Source: Bromus sterilis (Eukaryota; Streptophyta; Magnoliopsida; Poales; Poaceae). From it: a DNA stretch of 64,000 nucleotides. The stretch is from assembly GCA_950022295.1 (NCBI GenBank), contig OX465597.1, positions 58,825,016 to 58,889,015 on the forward strand. Direction: 5' to 3'. The notes beneath the pieces are model-generated. The model was given only the letters and a program-made list of their open reading frames with translations. It was not told the DNA's origin and searched no databases. Position numbers and translations under genes: made by a program. Below, piece after piece: positions 33,300 through 44,601 of the stretch. Positions within the stretch are counted from its first letter, which is position 1. The number at the start of each line of letters is the position of its first letter.

Positions 33300-34683
33300 T
33301 GATACGTCTCAAACGTATCTACTTTTCCAAACACTTTTGCTATTGTTTTGGCTTCATTCTTGCATTATTTCAACGAAACTAACCCGGACTGACGATGTTT
33401 TCAGCAGAGCTACCAGTGATTTTTTTCTTTTGTGCAGGTTTCTGGATATTTAGGTACGCTGGAAAAATCCCAAAAATATATATAAAAAACCAGCGTTCCG
33501 GAAGCTTCCGCAAGTCCAAAGGGGGGCCACAGGGCAGCCAGGGGCTGGGCCGCGCCACCTGCCCTCCTGGCTGGGTCCCACACCCCCTGGTGACCTACCT
33601 TGGCTCCTATTTATTCTCCCGACGCAGAAACCCCGAAACAGAAGTCGCTTTTACAATCTACGTCGCGGAGCCGCCGCAATCCTCTATTCTTCTCCGGGAG
33701 AGCTAATCTGGAGGCTGCTTTGGCCTCCAGTGAGGGGAAATCATCGCCATCGTCATCATCATCGCCTCTCCATCACCCCTCCATGACTTCCTCTCTCATG
33801 TGTGAGTAATTCCCTGCTGTAGGAAAAGGGGATGGTAGGGATTGGATGAGTTAGATCATGTAATAGTTCAGTCAGATTGTTGGGGGCATGTTGCCTATCA
33901 TCTACTTGGTATTTATCATCTCTGTTACAACTTGTTGCTCTTAATGCTTGCCACTTTGGGCCCGAGTGCCATGATTTCAGATCTGATCACCCTTTTGTTT
34001 CTTGAGTTTGTGGTGTTCTTGATCCTATCTATGAGTTGTATGCACCTATTATAGTCCGGAACCGGCGATCCCAATGGTGACAGCTTGGGACACCAAAGGG
34101 GATGGACTACAATTTGAGGATTCCATGTATCCATGAAGTGTTAATGCTTTGTTCCGGTGCTCTTTTACATGAGTACCTTAATCTCCAAGTTCCCTTTGGC
34201 CCCGTTTGTAGTGGGAACGTAGGACAAAAGATGTTGTGCAAAGTTCTTATTGCAAGCACGTACAACTACCCTGGGATACATGCCTGATGTTTGATATTTG
34301 CCTAGATGATCCTTTCTTTTCTGTGAGCCTTGCCCGTGTTAGAATCTATTACATGTTCGTTCTCATCCAAGCAGCGCCCAACCATCCATCTCCCTATCCT
34401 ACAGTGTTTTATTTCCTGCTGGTTACTAGTTGTTTACTTTTGCTGTTTTACTTTTGCTATTCTACTACCACCATCACCACTATTATCACCACCACTACTA
34501 CCACCATATCACAGTTGCTACTAATACCTTTGTGCAAGCAAGTGTTTATTTCAGGTGCGGTTGAATTGAAGACTCAATTGTCAAAGCCTGTACGTATTCT
34601 TTGTGTCCCCAAGTGTGGAATCAATAAATTGGGTAATCTTGCCCGCGAAGACTATCTCGATCCCCTACAGTTGAGGGTTATCA
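33300..34683 (+). repeat. 3' LTR of F1
   Basis: 1384 bp, TGATACGTCTC...GGTTATCA. TATA-like CTATTTATTCTC near 33607-33618. Donor-like GTGAGT at 33802-33807 and acceptor-like TTTCAG ending at 34554, both conserved with the 5' copy. Confidence 0.93.
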
Positions 34684-34688
34684 CTTGC

Positions 34689-36314
34689 TCCATGCCTCTT
34701 TTGTGTGATATTGCTATGTTATTGATGAACTTCCATACAATTTTGATCATATTTGGACTAACTTATTAACTCAGCGCACCCAGTGCCAGTTCCTATTTTC
34801 TGTTGTTTTTTATTTCAGGTTTCCCCCATATTAAAAGTGCTCCAAAAATTCGGGAAAATCCAATAAAAAATCAGCGCTTCAGAAGCTTCGGGAATCACCA
34901 GGGGGGGCCAGAGGGGACCCACGAGGGCCCCAGGCGCCCTCCCACCGCGCCCTAGGTTGGGGCCGCGCCAGGGGGCCGCCTGGACCCCTGGTGGCCCCCC
35001 TGGCTGCCCCCCTTCGCCCATATATTCTCACTGAGGTGAAACCCTCGTGATGGGAACCCTTTTTCACGATCTCTCCTCTGTTCCGCTGCCGCCGCGCTTC
35101 CAAGATCGGCAGCACCAGGAGACCTCTTCCCGGCACCCTGCCGGAGGGAGGAACCACCTCCGGGAGCTTCTCCACCACCATGGATGCTTCCCGGATGAAC
35201 CGTGAGTAGTCCAACTTGGACCATGGGTCTATGATCAGCAGCTATATGATGTTCTCCTCCCCTCTTTGTTCTTCATGGATTAGACCTCGTGAGCTGCCCT
35301 ACATGATCGAGGCACATATGTAATCTTTCTGCTGTTGCTATGTTGAGTTTGCTGGGATCCGATGGATTATGAGACTATGTTCAGATTGTGTTTGAGTAAT
35401 ATATTTGATTCTCCTCTTTTATATTTATGTTCTTGAGTAATTCTTGCATGTTCTCCGTTCCTGTTTATTTCTTTGGCCAAGTAGTAGGTAGTGACTCCAA
35501 GAGGGAGCATTGTGCATGATTGTGGGTTCATGCCCCCCGATGACTAGCTTGAGTGACAGAAACATGAGTCTAGGGGATGTGCTGTTGCCACAAGGGGGAA
35601 ACAACGGTGCTTGTACTTGCGGGTGCAAGGATTGTTTACTTTACGCGAAGTTCTTTAATGCAGTTGTCCGTTGCTTTGAGTTTACACTTTGGGTGGGATT
35701 CACAACTTAATACCAACGAGATGTTCTCGATAGATATCTCAAGGTGGATGATTAGTAGGTAGATGCAGATGGATTTTGGTCTACTTGTCTTGGCGTACCG
35801 CCCATGCTTTTGAGCCTCTTCCTTTCTTTATAGTATAGTTAGCATTGGTTTGCGCACATAATCCTGTCAATTGCCCAGCTGTAATTTGTTTACCTCGCAT
35901 GGCTATTTTATCGTCTTTTGGGAGAGAGACATCACTAGTGAACATCATAGGACTCCGGTCCATATTTCCAATACTGTTTACATCCACTATTTATTTACTG
36001 CTTTATTTACTTTTCCATTGCTATCACTATCATTATTACCCCGTGCGTTTGATCCTTTGTAAACATAAAGTCCGGAGGGATTGACAACCTCTTTGAACTC
36101 GTTGGGAGCAAAGTTATTTGTTGTGTGTGCAAGTCTAGGTGAAGTTAGCAACCTCGGTTGTGAACAGCGCCATTGTTCACTTTACCACCTTCTTGTCGAT
36201 CTTGGAGTCCTACTGGTTCGATACTCAACCTTAGCATCTTCGCTAAGGGAAATTTTCTTCTATCTACATCTCATCCTTCCACTTTGGGTAACCAACGAGG
36301 TGGCGAGAAATCGT
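34689..36314 (+). repeat. F2 5' LTR, remainder after the F1 insertion
   Basis: Resumes exactly where 8541-8576 left off and aligns to 37838-39475 of the 3' LTR. The last bases of the LTR (ACCATCA) are missing; the sequence jumps at about 36315-36318 into internal sequence. A TATA-like CATATATTCTC lies near 35019. Donor GTGAGT at 35202-35207 follows a short ATG-initiated segment. Confidence 0.9.
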
Positions 36315-36318
36315 GCAT

Positions 36319-37788
36319 GAGAGTTACCGATAATAAGTGCATGAGTTCTCATACTAATGTGAGTATTCGAAAGTTGACACTTCCACCTTCCCATATTTTT
36401 CTAGCCTCTCCTGTGCCGTGCATTGCTTTCTTCTCACTCCGAGAGTTGGCGTCCACCTTCACCGGTACATCCCAATCCTTGGCACGATACGCTCTGTCAT
36501 CATAAACCTCCTTATATCGTTCCTCAAAACAGCCACCACACCTACCTATCAAGACATTTCCATAGCCTTTTCGAGATACATTGCCATGCAACATCCACCT
36601 TCTCATGACTTGATCTTCATGTCATACATGCTACTTGATTGATCGATGAGCCGCATGATAGTTGGGCCTTGCCCTAATCATTGCTACATGACGCGCTAGT
36701 ATCATTAAATATCCTGCTACACTGGCAGAGGCATACATTTGCATACTTCATTATAGTTACATATTCTTTATGATTTGAGTACTTTTGTAAAGTGTGAAAG
36801 ATCTTCTATACTTCTTGTAATATATATAGTGTTGCCCCTATAGTGAGGAAAAGATCCCAAAGAGGAAAGAATCAAAAGATCCCAAAGAGGACAAATGAGA
36901 GAGAAATAGAAAGAGCCATTGAGGCCACCAAAAAAAATACAAAAAAATATAGAGAAAAGAGAAAAAGAAATAAAAAGAGAGAAGGGGGCACACTACTATT
37001 CCTTTTGAGAGATCCACACTCGTACTCCCTCTTATATCTTGTAATCCATAGAGATTATCATTCATGCATATAGCTATGTGGGGACCTTCACACTATAGAA
37101 CTTGGCTTGTATATTCCAATGATGAGCCTCCTCAAATGAGCTCTAGGTCTTCTTGAGCAAGCAAGTTGGATGCACCCCCACTAGTTCCATTGGAGAGCCT
37201 ACCTTAGCTCATATGTGCATCCGTTGCATGGCAATCCCTACTCCTCACATCATATCTATCATTTGGCTCTCTCTCCTATGATTGTACTCATTGATATGAG
37301 ACTTTCTCATCTTTTTGACTTCCTCCTCCACCATATTCTCTCTTTGCCATCCTAAGTGTCAACTTTCTTGCTTACACTCATCCATTGCATGAGTGCTCAA
37401 AATGTTGAAAAGGAGTGGATAATTTTGACTTGTACCTGGCTAGTGGTCTGGGGATGAGTCAAGATAAGATTCCAAAGAAGACCAAGTGTGGAATTTTAGT
37501 AGATTGAGTTCTCAACACAAAAATACTTTTTTCTCTCGTATATCCCTATCCCCTTTCTTGCACGCAAACACCATTTGGAGACATTCGAGTCACGGACATC
37601 GAGAGCTCTTGCACCTTTATGTTCTTATGTTGCTTATTTCAATGCTAAATATAGACTCTTGCCTGTTATGACTTGAATTGAATTCCTTGCCTTGATTGCT
37701 TTACTTAAAAGTTCTTATATGGTTGTTAGCATGTCACCACAGAAATTATGCTTTTATCATTTACCTACTCGAGGACGAGCAAGAATTA
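36319..37788 (+). other. F2 internal remnant, noncoding
   Basis: Aligns in inverse orientation with F3 between about 61490 and 62925, so it is the 3'-most part of the internal region. PBS, gag and everything else are deleted. Contains an A/G-rich stretch with a short repeat of AAAGATCCCAAAGAGGA near 36850-36895. No gene. Confidence 0.82.
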
Positions 37789-37801
37789 TGCTTGGGGATG
37801 T
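37789..37801 (+). other. Polypurine tract of F2
   Basis: TGCTTGGGGATGT directly before the TG of the 3' LTR. F3 has the same motif in inverse at 61471-61487. Confidence 0.85.
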
Positions 37802-39479
37802 TGATACGTCCAAAATGTATCTATAATTTCTGCTTGCTCCATGCCTCTTTTGTGTGATATTGCTATGTTATTGATGAACTTCCACAAACTTTTGATCATA
37901 TTTGGACTAACTTATTAACTCAGTGCACCCCAGTGCCAGTTCCTGTTTTCTGCTGTTTTTCTATTTCAGGTTTCCCCCATATTAAAAGTGCTCCAAAAAA
38001 TTGGGAAAAATCCAATAAAAAATCAGTGCTTCAGAAGCTTCGGGAATCACCGAGGGGGGGGGGGGGCAGAGGGGACCCACCAGGGCCCCAGGCGCCCTCC
38101 CGGGAAGCCCTAGGGTGGGGCCGCGCCAGGGGGCCGCCTAGACCCCTGGTGGCCCCCCTGACTGCCCCCCTTCGCCCATATATTCTCCGTGACGTGAAAC
38201 CCCCATGACGGGAACCCTTTTTCGCGATCTCTCCTCTGTTCCGCCGCCGCCACGCTTCCAAGATCGGGAGCAGCAGGAGACCTCTTCCCGGCACCCTGTC
38301 GGAGGGAGGAACCACCTCTGAGAGCTTCTCCAACACCATGGATGCTTCCCGGATGTACCATGAGTAGTCCACCTTGGACCATGGGTCTATGATCTGTAGC
38401 TATATGATGTTCTCCTCCCCTCTTTGTTCTTCATGGATTAGACCTCGTGAGCTGCCCTACATGATCGAGGAACATATGTAATCTTTCTGCTGTTGCTATG
38501 TTGAGTTTGCTGGGATCCGATGGATTATGAGACTATGTTCAGATTGTGTTTGAGTAATATATTTGATTCTCCTCTTTTAGATTTATGTTCTTCTGTAATT
38601 CTTGCATGTTTTCCGTTGCTGTTCATTGCTTTGGCCAAGTAGTAGGTAGTGACTCCAAGAGGGAGCATTGTGCATGATTGTGGGTTCATGCCCCCCGATG
38701 ACTAGCTTGAGTGACAGAAACATGAGTCTAGGGGATGTGTTGTTGCCACAAGGGGGAAAACAACGGTGCTTGTACTTGCGGGTGCAAGGATTGTTTAGTT
38801 TACGCAAAGTTCTTTAATGCAGTTGTCCGTTGCTTTGAGTTTACACTTTGGGTGGGATTCGCAACTTATATCCAACAAGATGTTCTGGATAGATATCTCA
38901 AGGTGGATGATTAGTAGGTAGATGCAGATGGATTTCGGTCTACTTGTCTTGGCGTACGACCCATGCTTTTGAGCCTCTTCCTTTCTTTATAGCATAGTTA
39001 GCATTGGTTTGCGCACATAATTCTGTCAATTGCCCAGCTGTAATTTGTTTACCTCGCATGGCTATTTTATCGTCTTTTGGGAGAGAGACATCACTAGTGA
39101 ACATCATAGGACCCCGGTCCATATTTCCAATACTGTTTAGATCCACTATTTATTTACTGCTTTATTTAATTTTCCATTGATATCACTGTCATTATTATCC
39201 CGTGCGTTTGATCCTTCGTAACATAAAGGCCGGAGGGATTGACAACCTCTCTGAACTCGTTGGGAGCAAATTTATTTGTTGTGTGTGCAGGTCCAGGTGA
39301 AGTTAGCAACCTCGGTTGTGAACGGTGCCATTGTTCACTTTACCACATTCTTGTCGATCTTGGGGTCCTACTGGTTCGATACTCAACCTTAGCATCTTCG
39401 CTAAGGGAAATTTGCTGCTATCTACATCTCAACCTTGCACTTTGGGTAACCAATGAGGGGGCGAGAAATCGTACCATCA
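37802..39479 (+). repeat. 3' LTR of F2
   Basis: 1678 bp, TGATACGTCC...TACCATCA, followed by the target copy AGTGC. A homopolymer of G near 38054-38066 differs from the 5' copy. The U5 donor seen in the 5' LTR and F3 reads ATGAGT here (near 38360), while the acceptor GTGTGTGCAG (39281-39290) is kept. Confidence 0.94.
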
Positions 39480-39625
39480 AGTGCTTTAAGTATCTTCGCG
39501 TAAGCGAAATAGCATCTCCCGGGGGGAGTCTGCGCTCGAGCCCCCGAGTGTTATAAGTATCGTCGCGTAAGAGAAATAGCGTCTCTCGGGGGGAGTTTGT
39601 GCTCGAGCCCCCGAGTGCTTTAAAT
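39480..39625. repeat. T1 tandem array, right part
   Basis: Two more copies of the 67-bp unit with GGGGGGAGT...GCTCGAGCCCCCGAGTG, continuing the array cut at 8540. Confidence 0.88.
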
Positions 39626-39732
39626 AGTATTATTTTGGCAACTCCTTATTTATTGCTTCGAGTTTTTACACGAGTTGCCGATCGGTGCTGCTGCCGATAC
39701 TGCTTTGTTGGTCGAGAGTGCCTATGGGTAGT

Positions 39733-40024
39733 CTATGGGTAGAACAGGTGCAGGTTTCCCACGTTCCACGGATTTCCCACATCTTCGTCGGTCTTTGGGT
39801 TCTTTAGCCTGTATGCTTCTCCTCCTATGACCTTCGAGACTATGAATGGTCCTTACCACTGCGGGGCAAGCTTGTGGAATTTTTCTTGTATTAGTCACGG
39901 GACAAGATCTCCTTTGCGGAAAGTTCTTATCCACAGGCGGCTGCTTTGGTACATGCGTAGTTTATCTTGGTATCCTTATGACCTTGCTATAGTTGTGACC
40001 CTTGCTTAGTCTGTGATTTCTTTA
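39733..40024 (-). pseudogene. pol: T1 integrase C-terminal end
   Basis: In a frame different from the integrase core, the minus strand reads KGDLVPRLIQEKFHKLAP, then GPFIVSKVIGGEAYRLKNP, ending NLHLFYP-stop at 39733-39735. This is the familiar C-terminus of Tat-type polyproteins. A frameshift near 40040 separates it from the core. The gap 39626-39732 is noncoding 3' sequence. Confidence 0.7.
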
Positions 40025-40690
40025 TCATTCTGGAGTGCTTCTTCTGCCTCTTCCTCTCCGTATCCCGAGATTCGGGGAGTTCCAAACTTTAGGTCGTTTG
40101 GCAGCACAACATCCGCCCGGTATACCATGAAAAAAAGGTGTGTACTGGGTTGAGGCGTTGGGGGTGGTGCGCAAGCTCCATAGGACTGCGAGGAGTTCTT
40201 CTACCCAGTTGCCTGCTGCCTGTTCGAGTGGTGCGAGGATCCACTTTTTTATTCCTCCGCACACTAAGCCGTTTGATTTTTCCACCTGGCCGTTGGACTG
40301 TGGGTGCGCGACCGATGCGTAGTTGATGCCCAATTCTTGGCAGAAGTTCTGAAATTCTGCTGCTGTGAAGTTTGTACCGTTATCAGTGATGATGTTATGT
40401 GGTACGGTGAATCGAAAGATGATGGAATTAATGAAGTTAACTGCCGTGAGGGATGTTGAGCTGGTGATTGGTACTGCCTCAATCCACTTGGTGAACTTGT
40501 CCACTGCTACTAGGAGATGTGTTCGACCTCCTTTTGAGGATTTCTTGAGTGGACCCACCATGTCGAGTCCCCATGTGGCGAAAGGCCAGGATAGTGGTAT
40601 GGATTTGAGTTCTGATGCTGGAGCGTGTGGCCTGCTGGCGAATTTTTGAAAGGCGATGCAGCATCGCATGATGTCTTCCGCGTTTCGCAT
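40025..40690 (-). pseudogene. pol: T1 integrase core (Gypsy, Tat lineage)
   Basis: Catalytic residues D43 (TWGLDMVGP), D103 (IITDNGTNF) and E137 (QSNGQVEKSNG) are present. The D103-E137 spacing is about 33 residues, shorter than the usual 35, probably from a 2-residue loss before FASVAHPQ-like sequence. KWIEAVPITS and the RTTPNAST region are typical Tat integrase. The zinc-binding segment upstream is divided by a stop at about 40695 between the H-H and C-C halves. The core is broken at its 3' end by a frameshift. Confidence 0.87.
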
Positions 40691-40699
40691 TGCGGTTGG

Positions 40700-42247
40700 C
40701 TAGTAGAACCCTGCTCGAAAAGCTTTGGCCACGAGTGCTCGACTTCTCGCGTGGTGCCCGCAAGTGCCTTCGTGGATCTCGAGCAACGGGGCCTTGACGA
40801 CTTCTTCCTCGATGCAATTTTGGAGTACCTGAGAAATGCTGCGCTTGTAGAGCTGTCCGTTGATTACTGTGAACGCTTTAGATCGCCGACTGATGCGTCG
40901 GGCTTCCATAGTGTCTTGCGGCAAAGTGCCTTGTATTAGGAATCTGAGGAACGGTTTTGTCCAAACTGGGTCTTCGGGTGCAGCTGGCTCTGCCTCCTCG
41001 ACTGTGTTGTTGCCTTCTTCATCAGTGGTTGGGTTCGCTGCTGCCACTTGCGCTGGTTCACTTGTGTTGTCATCCTCTGCAGCTGCTTCTGGCGCGAGTG
41101 CTTTGGTTTTGATTGATCTCTGGCTGATACTCTCGAGGAAAACGCCTGGGGTAACTGGTCCTCGAGTTGATCCAATGTTTTCAAGCTCGTCTTCTTCTGT
41201 GGTATTTGCTCTGGTGACGTAGTTTAGCTCGCAGCCGTCGATTTCTCCTTCCAGAGTGTTGTAGAGCTTCTGGTATGCTAACATGTTTTCTGCGACTGCT
41301 TCATAATCACTCATTGTTTTCTGGACGACGAGGTTGGAGTCGCCGTAGATTACGAGACGGGTGGCGCCGCAAGCTTTTGCCATGCGCATGCCATGGAGTA
41401 GTGGCTCATATTCTGCTTCGTTGTTTGATGCCTTGCTGAAGTTGATCTGGAGCACGTATCTGAGTTTATCACCTTTGGGCGAGATTAACACGACGTTTGC
41501 TCCGGCTCCTTGATGTCTTTTTGATCCATCAAAGAACATCGTCCATGAGTTGGAGAGGTCTGGAGGGCCAGGTGTTTGCACCTCCATCCACTCGGCCAGA
41601 AAGTCTGGGAGTACTTGGGCTTTGATTGTCGTTGGATGCTTGAACTGCAGGTTGCGGGGGCTGAGCTCGATGTTCCACTCGACGACTCGACCCGTTGCTC
41701 CAGGGTTGTTAAGGATGTCGGCGAGTTGTGCACTGCTCACAACCGTGATGAGGTGCTCGTAAAAGTAATGTGTTACTTTCCTTGAAGTCATGACGATGGC
41801 ATATACGAGCTTTTGGTAGTGCGGGTACCGCTGCTGAGATTTTGTGAGGACCTCGCTGAGGTAGTAGATTGGCCTTTGTATGCTCTGGGCTTTCCCTTCT
41901 TCCGCGCGCTCGACGACGAGCAATGTGCCGACTACGCTGCTGCGTGCCGCTATGTAGAGGTAGAGAGGTTCTCGCTCCTTGGGCACCGCCAGGATTGGTG
42001 GGTTCGAGAGGATCTTTTTTAGGTCCGCGAATGCGTTCCGGGCTTCTTCAGTCCACTCGAATTTCTCTCCTTTTCTGAGCAATGGGTAGAATGGTAGAGT
42101 CCTTTCTCCCAGCCTGCTGATGAAGCGGCTCAGTGCTGCGAGTCTTCCTGTGAGTTGTTGTACGCCTTTGATGTTCAACTGCTCTTGCATCCTGGCGAGT
42201 GCTTGGACTTTTTTCGGGTTGGCTTCGACTCCTCGGGAAGAGACCAT
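40700..42247 (-). pseudogene. pol: T1 RT connection, RNase H and archaeal-type RNase H
   Basis: 515-codon open stretch on the minus strand. The start is the end of RT (GRLAALSRFISRLGERTLPF), then the Gypsy RNase H (LYLYIAARSSVVGTLLV, where the first catalytic Asp appears lost, and YYLSEVLTKSQQRYP). From residue about 237 a second RNase H follows, with D240 (FFDGS), E277 (NNEAEYE), D303 (YGDSNLVV) and D353 (EEDELENI). A second, archaeal-type RNase H is diagnostic of the Tat lineage. The start of this stretch is an artefact of a stop at 42248 after AGKLLV; it is internal to pol. Confidence 0.85.
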
Positions 42248-42800
42248 TTATACGAGCAGTTTTCCGGCTGGGACGCCGAACACACACTTTTTTGGGTTGA
42301 GCTTGATTCTGTATCTGTTGAGTGCTGCAAAGGTTTCGCGGAGGTCGTCGAGTAACATGTTCGCACTGTAAGTTTTGATGGCGATGTCGTCGACGTAGAC
42401 TTGGACGTTTCTGCCGATTTGGTCTCTTAAGCATGCTTGCATCATCCGCTGGTACGTGGCTCCGGCGTTTTTCAGTCCAAAAAGCATTATCCTGTAGCAG
42501 AATACGCCGTAGGGTGTGATGAATGAGGTGTGCTCTTCGTCTTCTTCCTTCATCCTGATTTGGTTGTATCCTGAGTAGGCATCGAGGAAAGACAGGAGAT
42601 CGAACCCTGCGGTAGAGTCGATTATCTGGTCTATCCTTGGCAGAGGGAAGTGATCCTTTGGTTAGTGTTTGTTGACGGGCCCGTAGTCAACGCACATCCG
42701 TAGTACGTCGGTATCCTTTTTAGGCACTAAGACTGGGTTTGCGACACAGGTGGCTTTCTTCGTCTCCCGAATGAATTGCGCGTCGAATAGTCAATTGACT
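42248..42800 (-). pseudogene. pol: T1 reverse transcriptase
   Basis: The minus strand shows CVDYGPVNKH, then a stop in place of the expected Asn or similar, PLPRIDQIIDSTAG, FLDAYSGYNQIRM, SFITPYGVFCYRIMLFGLKN, ATYQRMM and the catalytic YVDD at 42386-42397. A stop lies near 42248 between AGKLLV and MVSSRG. Upstream of about 42800 the frame shifts. RT copies element RNA to cDNA; this copy is disabled by stops. Confidence 0.87.
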
Positions 42801-42852
42801 TCTTCTCCAATGGCTCTGCGCTTGTGTTCGGAAAATCTGCGCAATTCCTGCT

Positions 42853-43780
42853 TCACTGGTTTGGTGTTTGGATGTATACGTAGTGTGTGCTCTGCGAACT
42901 CTTGTGGTATTCCTGGCATGTCGGTCGGGCACCAGGCGAAAATTTTCCACTCCTCGCGGAGGAAGACCATAAGGGAAATTTCTTGTTCTTCTGGGAGATG
43001 AGCGTAGATTCAAACCGTCTTGTCCGGGTCCGTTGGGTGCACCTGATGGGTGACTGTGTCGCTGTAGACGCTGAAGTCACGAGTGAATTCTTTTGATTCG
43101 CTTCTTCTTGCCAGTGGGAAATGCTCTTGTCTGTTACCATGGCTATCTCTTCGAGCTCCTGCTGAGCTCCGAATGTGTCGGTAACTTCATGAAAGTCTCG
43201 TTCGCATTGGTCTGATTTGATAAAACTCCCGTTGACCATGATGACCTCTGAGGGTCCTGGCATCTTGATCTTGAGGTACGCGTAGTGTGGGACCGCCATA
43301 AATTGAGCGAATGCGGGCCGCCCGAGTATGGCGTGGTATTGGGACTGCCAGTCGAGTACTTCGAACTCGAGGACTTTTCTTGCGAAGTTGCCCTTGCCGC
43401 CAAAGACGACATCGCGCTCGATTATTCCGAGGGAGGAGGCTGCTTCACCTGGAACTACGCCGTAGAGTGTAACGCCTGAATTCTTCCAGACTGATCGTGG
43501 AATCAGCATCTTGAGCAAAGTGCTGGTGAAGATTATGTTTAAACTGCTGCCCCGTCCATGAAAACTCTGTCCATGTCATAACCGCCGATTTGAGCTTCGA
43601 GGACCAATGATGCGTGCCCTGGCCTTGGAGTGCGGGTGGGTGATCGCTTTGTGAGAAAGTAATGTTGGTCTCTGCGTCGTACAAATGGTAGGTTTCTGCT
43701 GTTTTTAGGTCCTCGGCTGCTCGAGTTTGCAGGGTGTGGGCGTCCTGTTTTTCTTTTGAGGGTCGTCCTTCTTGGATCAT
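42853..43780 (-). pseudogene. pol: T1 protease region
   Basis: Begins with MIQEGRPS as in T2. A 1-nt deletion falls in the active site (around 43545, minus strand MDG then out of frame). The second half (KNSGVTLYGVVPGE, SQYHAILGRPAFAQFMAV) is in frame from about 43518. It is homologous to T2 54274-55293 along its length. Confidence 0.8.
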
Positions 43781-44164
43781 GCAGACCCGTCCATGATATA
43801 GACGGTATTGCTCTTATGCATTGGGTGCTGGCGGCTGCGCGGTTCCTCGAGCCTGTTTGGCTTCATGTTGCTTCTCTTCCTGGAGGCTGTTGGAGAGTTC
43901 GATGAACAAACAACAACCTCTCTGGGTGTGGCCTGCTCTAAGGAACCCCCAGCCGTCTTCGAAACAATGGATCGTGCAGGGTCCATCGAGCTGTTCTCTG
44001 GCTGTGAGCTTGCTGGAGCCGGCGTGCCTTCTTCTTGCTGCGATGAGGAATGACTGCGAGTGGTCTTCCGAACGGGAGTGGAACCCTGGGTCGAGCTCTA
44101 TTCCGACGTTGATCGAGTGGTTATGAATATCCTTGGCGAACTAATCTGGTCTTCGATCTGGGTC
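43781..44164 (-). pseudogene. gag: T1 gag C-terminal remnant
   Basis: Minus strand reads GPCTIHCFEDGWGFL, AGHTQRGCCLFIEL and EEKQHEAKQARG with frame changes. This corresponds to GPCSIHRFRNERED and HTLRNCRSFNELAEEK of T2. The rest of gag is separated by T2; a further 116 bp of T1 survive at 59682-59797. Confidence 0.68.
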
Positions 44165-44601
44165 TGACGGGGATCAGCCCCGGCAAATCCCATGGTCAGG
44201 GACCTGGGTTAGTCACGAGAGGCACAGGTTGGACGATAGATCGTCGGCAAACAGGAAGGCTTGCTCCTACTCGATATTATTGATTGGCGAGATGCGATTA
44301 AAGTGGAGGCCAAGGCTGGAGCGCTCAAGGCTAGCGTTACAGGTGAGATTGGATGTCTTTGGTGTCGCCCCTCCTAGCCCTTATATACCGGGCTAGCTCT
44401 CGGGGAGTTCATCTACGTGTACAGGTAAACTTTCCTAACCCTAGCTTGCTCCGTACGGCAGGTCTTCGCACCGTCCTTATGAGTCGAGGACTCCTACGTC
44501 GGTGCAAACTAGTGGGCCGAGGCCATATCTTCATGGGCCTTCTACCTTCATGGACACCAGGTAGGCTCATCCATAGGAGTCGTGGGGTCACCCCCTCGTC
44601 A
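44165..44601 (-). repeat. 3' LTR of T2
   Basis: Plus-strand ends TGACGGGGATC...CCTCGTCA. Minus-strand TATA at 44381-44388 (TTATATAC on plus). Aligns full length with the 5' LTR. Confidence 0.93.

Larger units (their letters stand above)
8577..34683 (+). mobile_element. F1: Athila-like Gypsy element with gag, protease and an ATHILA ORF but no RT
   Basis: LTRs TGATACGTCTC...GGTTATCA at 8577-18455 (split by C1) and 33300-34683. TSD CTTGC at 8572-8576 and 34684-34688. A PBS is at 18469-18485 and a PPT at 33284-33299. The internal region holds gag, protease and an ATHILA-type ORF, but I see no reverse transcriptase or integrase, so F1 is non-autonomous. C1 lies in its 5' LTR and C2 in its gag. 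The layout recalls Sabrina-type Triticeae elements (inference). Confidence 0.9.
8541..39479 (+). mobile_element. F2: Athila-style non-coding Gypsy element, internally deleted, host of F1
   Basis: LTR ends TGATACGT...TACCATCA. TSD AGTGC lies at 8536-8540 and 39480-39484. Removing F1 (8577-34683) leaves a 5' LTR (8541-8576 plus 34689-36314), a 1.5-kb noncoding internal remnant (36319-37801) and a 3' LTR (37802-39479). The only internal sequence kept is the 3' end; F3 shows more. F2 lies in the tandem array of T1. Confidence 0.92.

Noticed and set aside
34236..34769. 177-codon frame near the end of the F1 3' LTR
   Set aside because: Crosses the LTR end, the target duplication and F2 LTR sequence; Thr-rich run from a CCA/ACC microsatellite.
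44165..44601. First considered to be the 5' LTR of T1
   Set aside because: No PBS adjoins it on the T1 side, the T1 reading frame continues straight into it, and its true partner is 57550-59681; it is the 3' LTR of T2.
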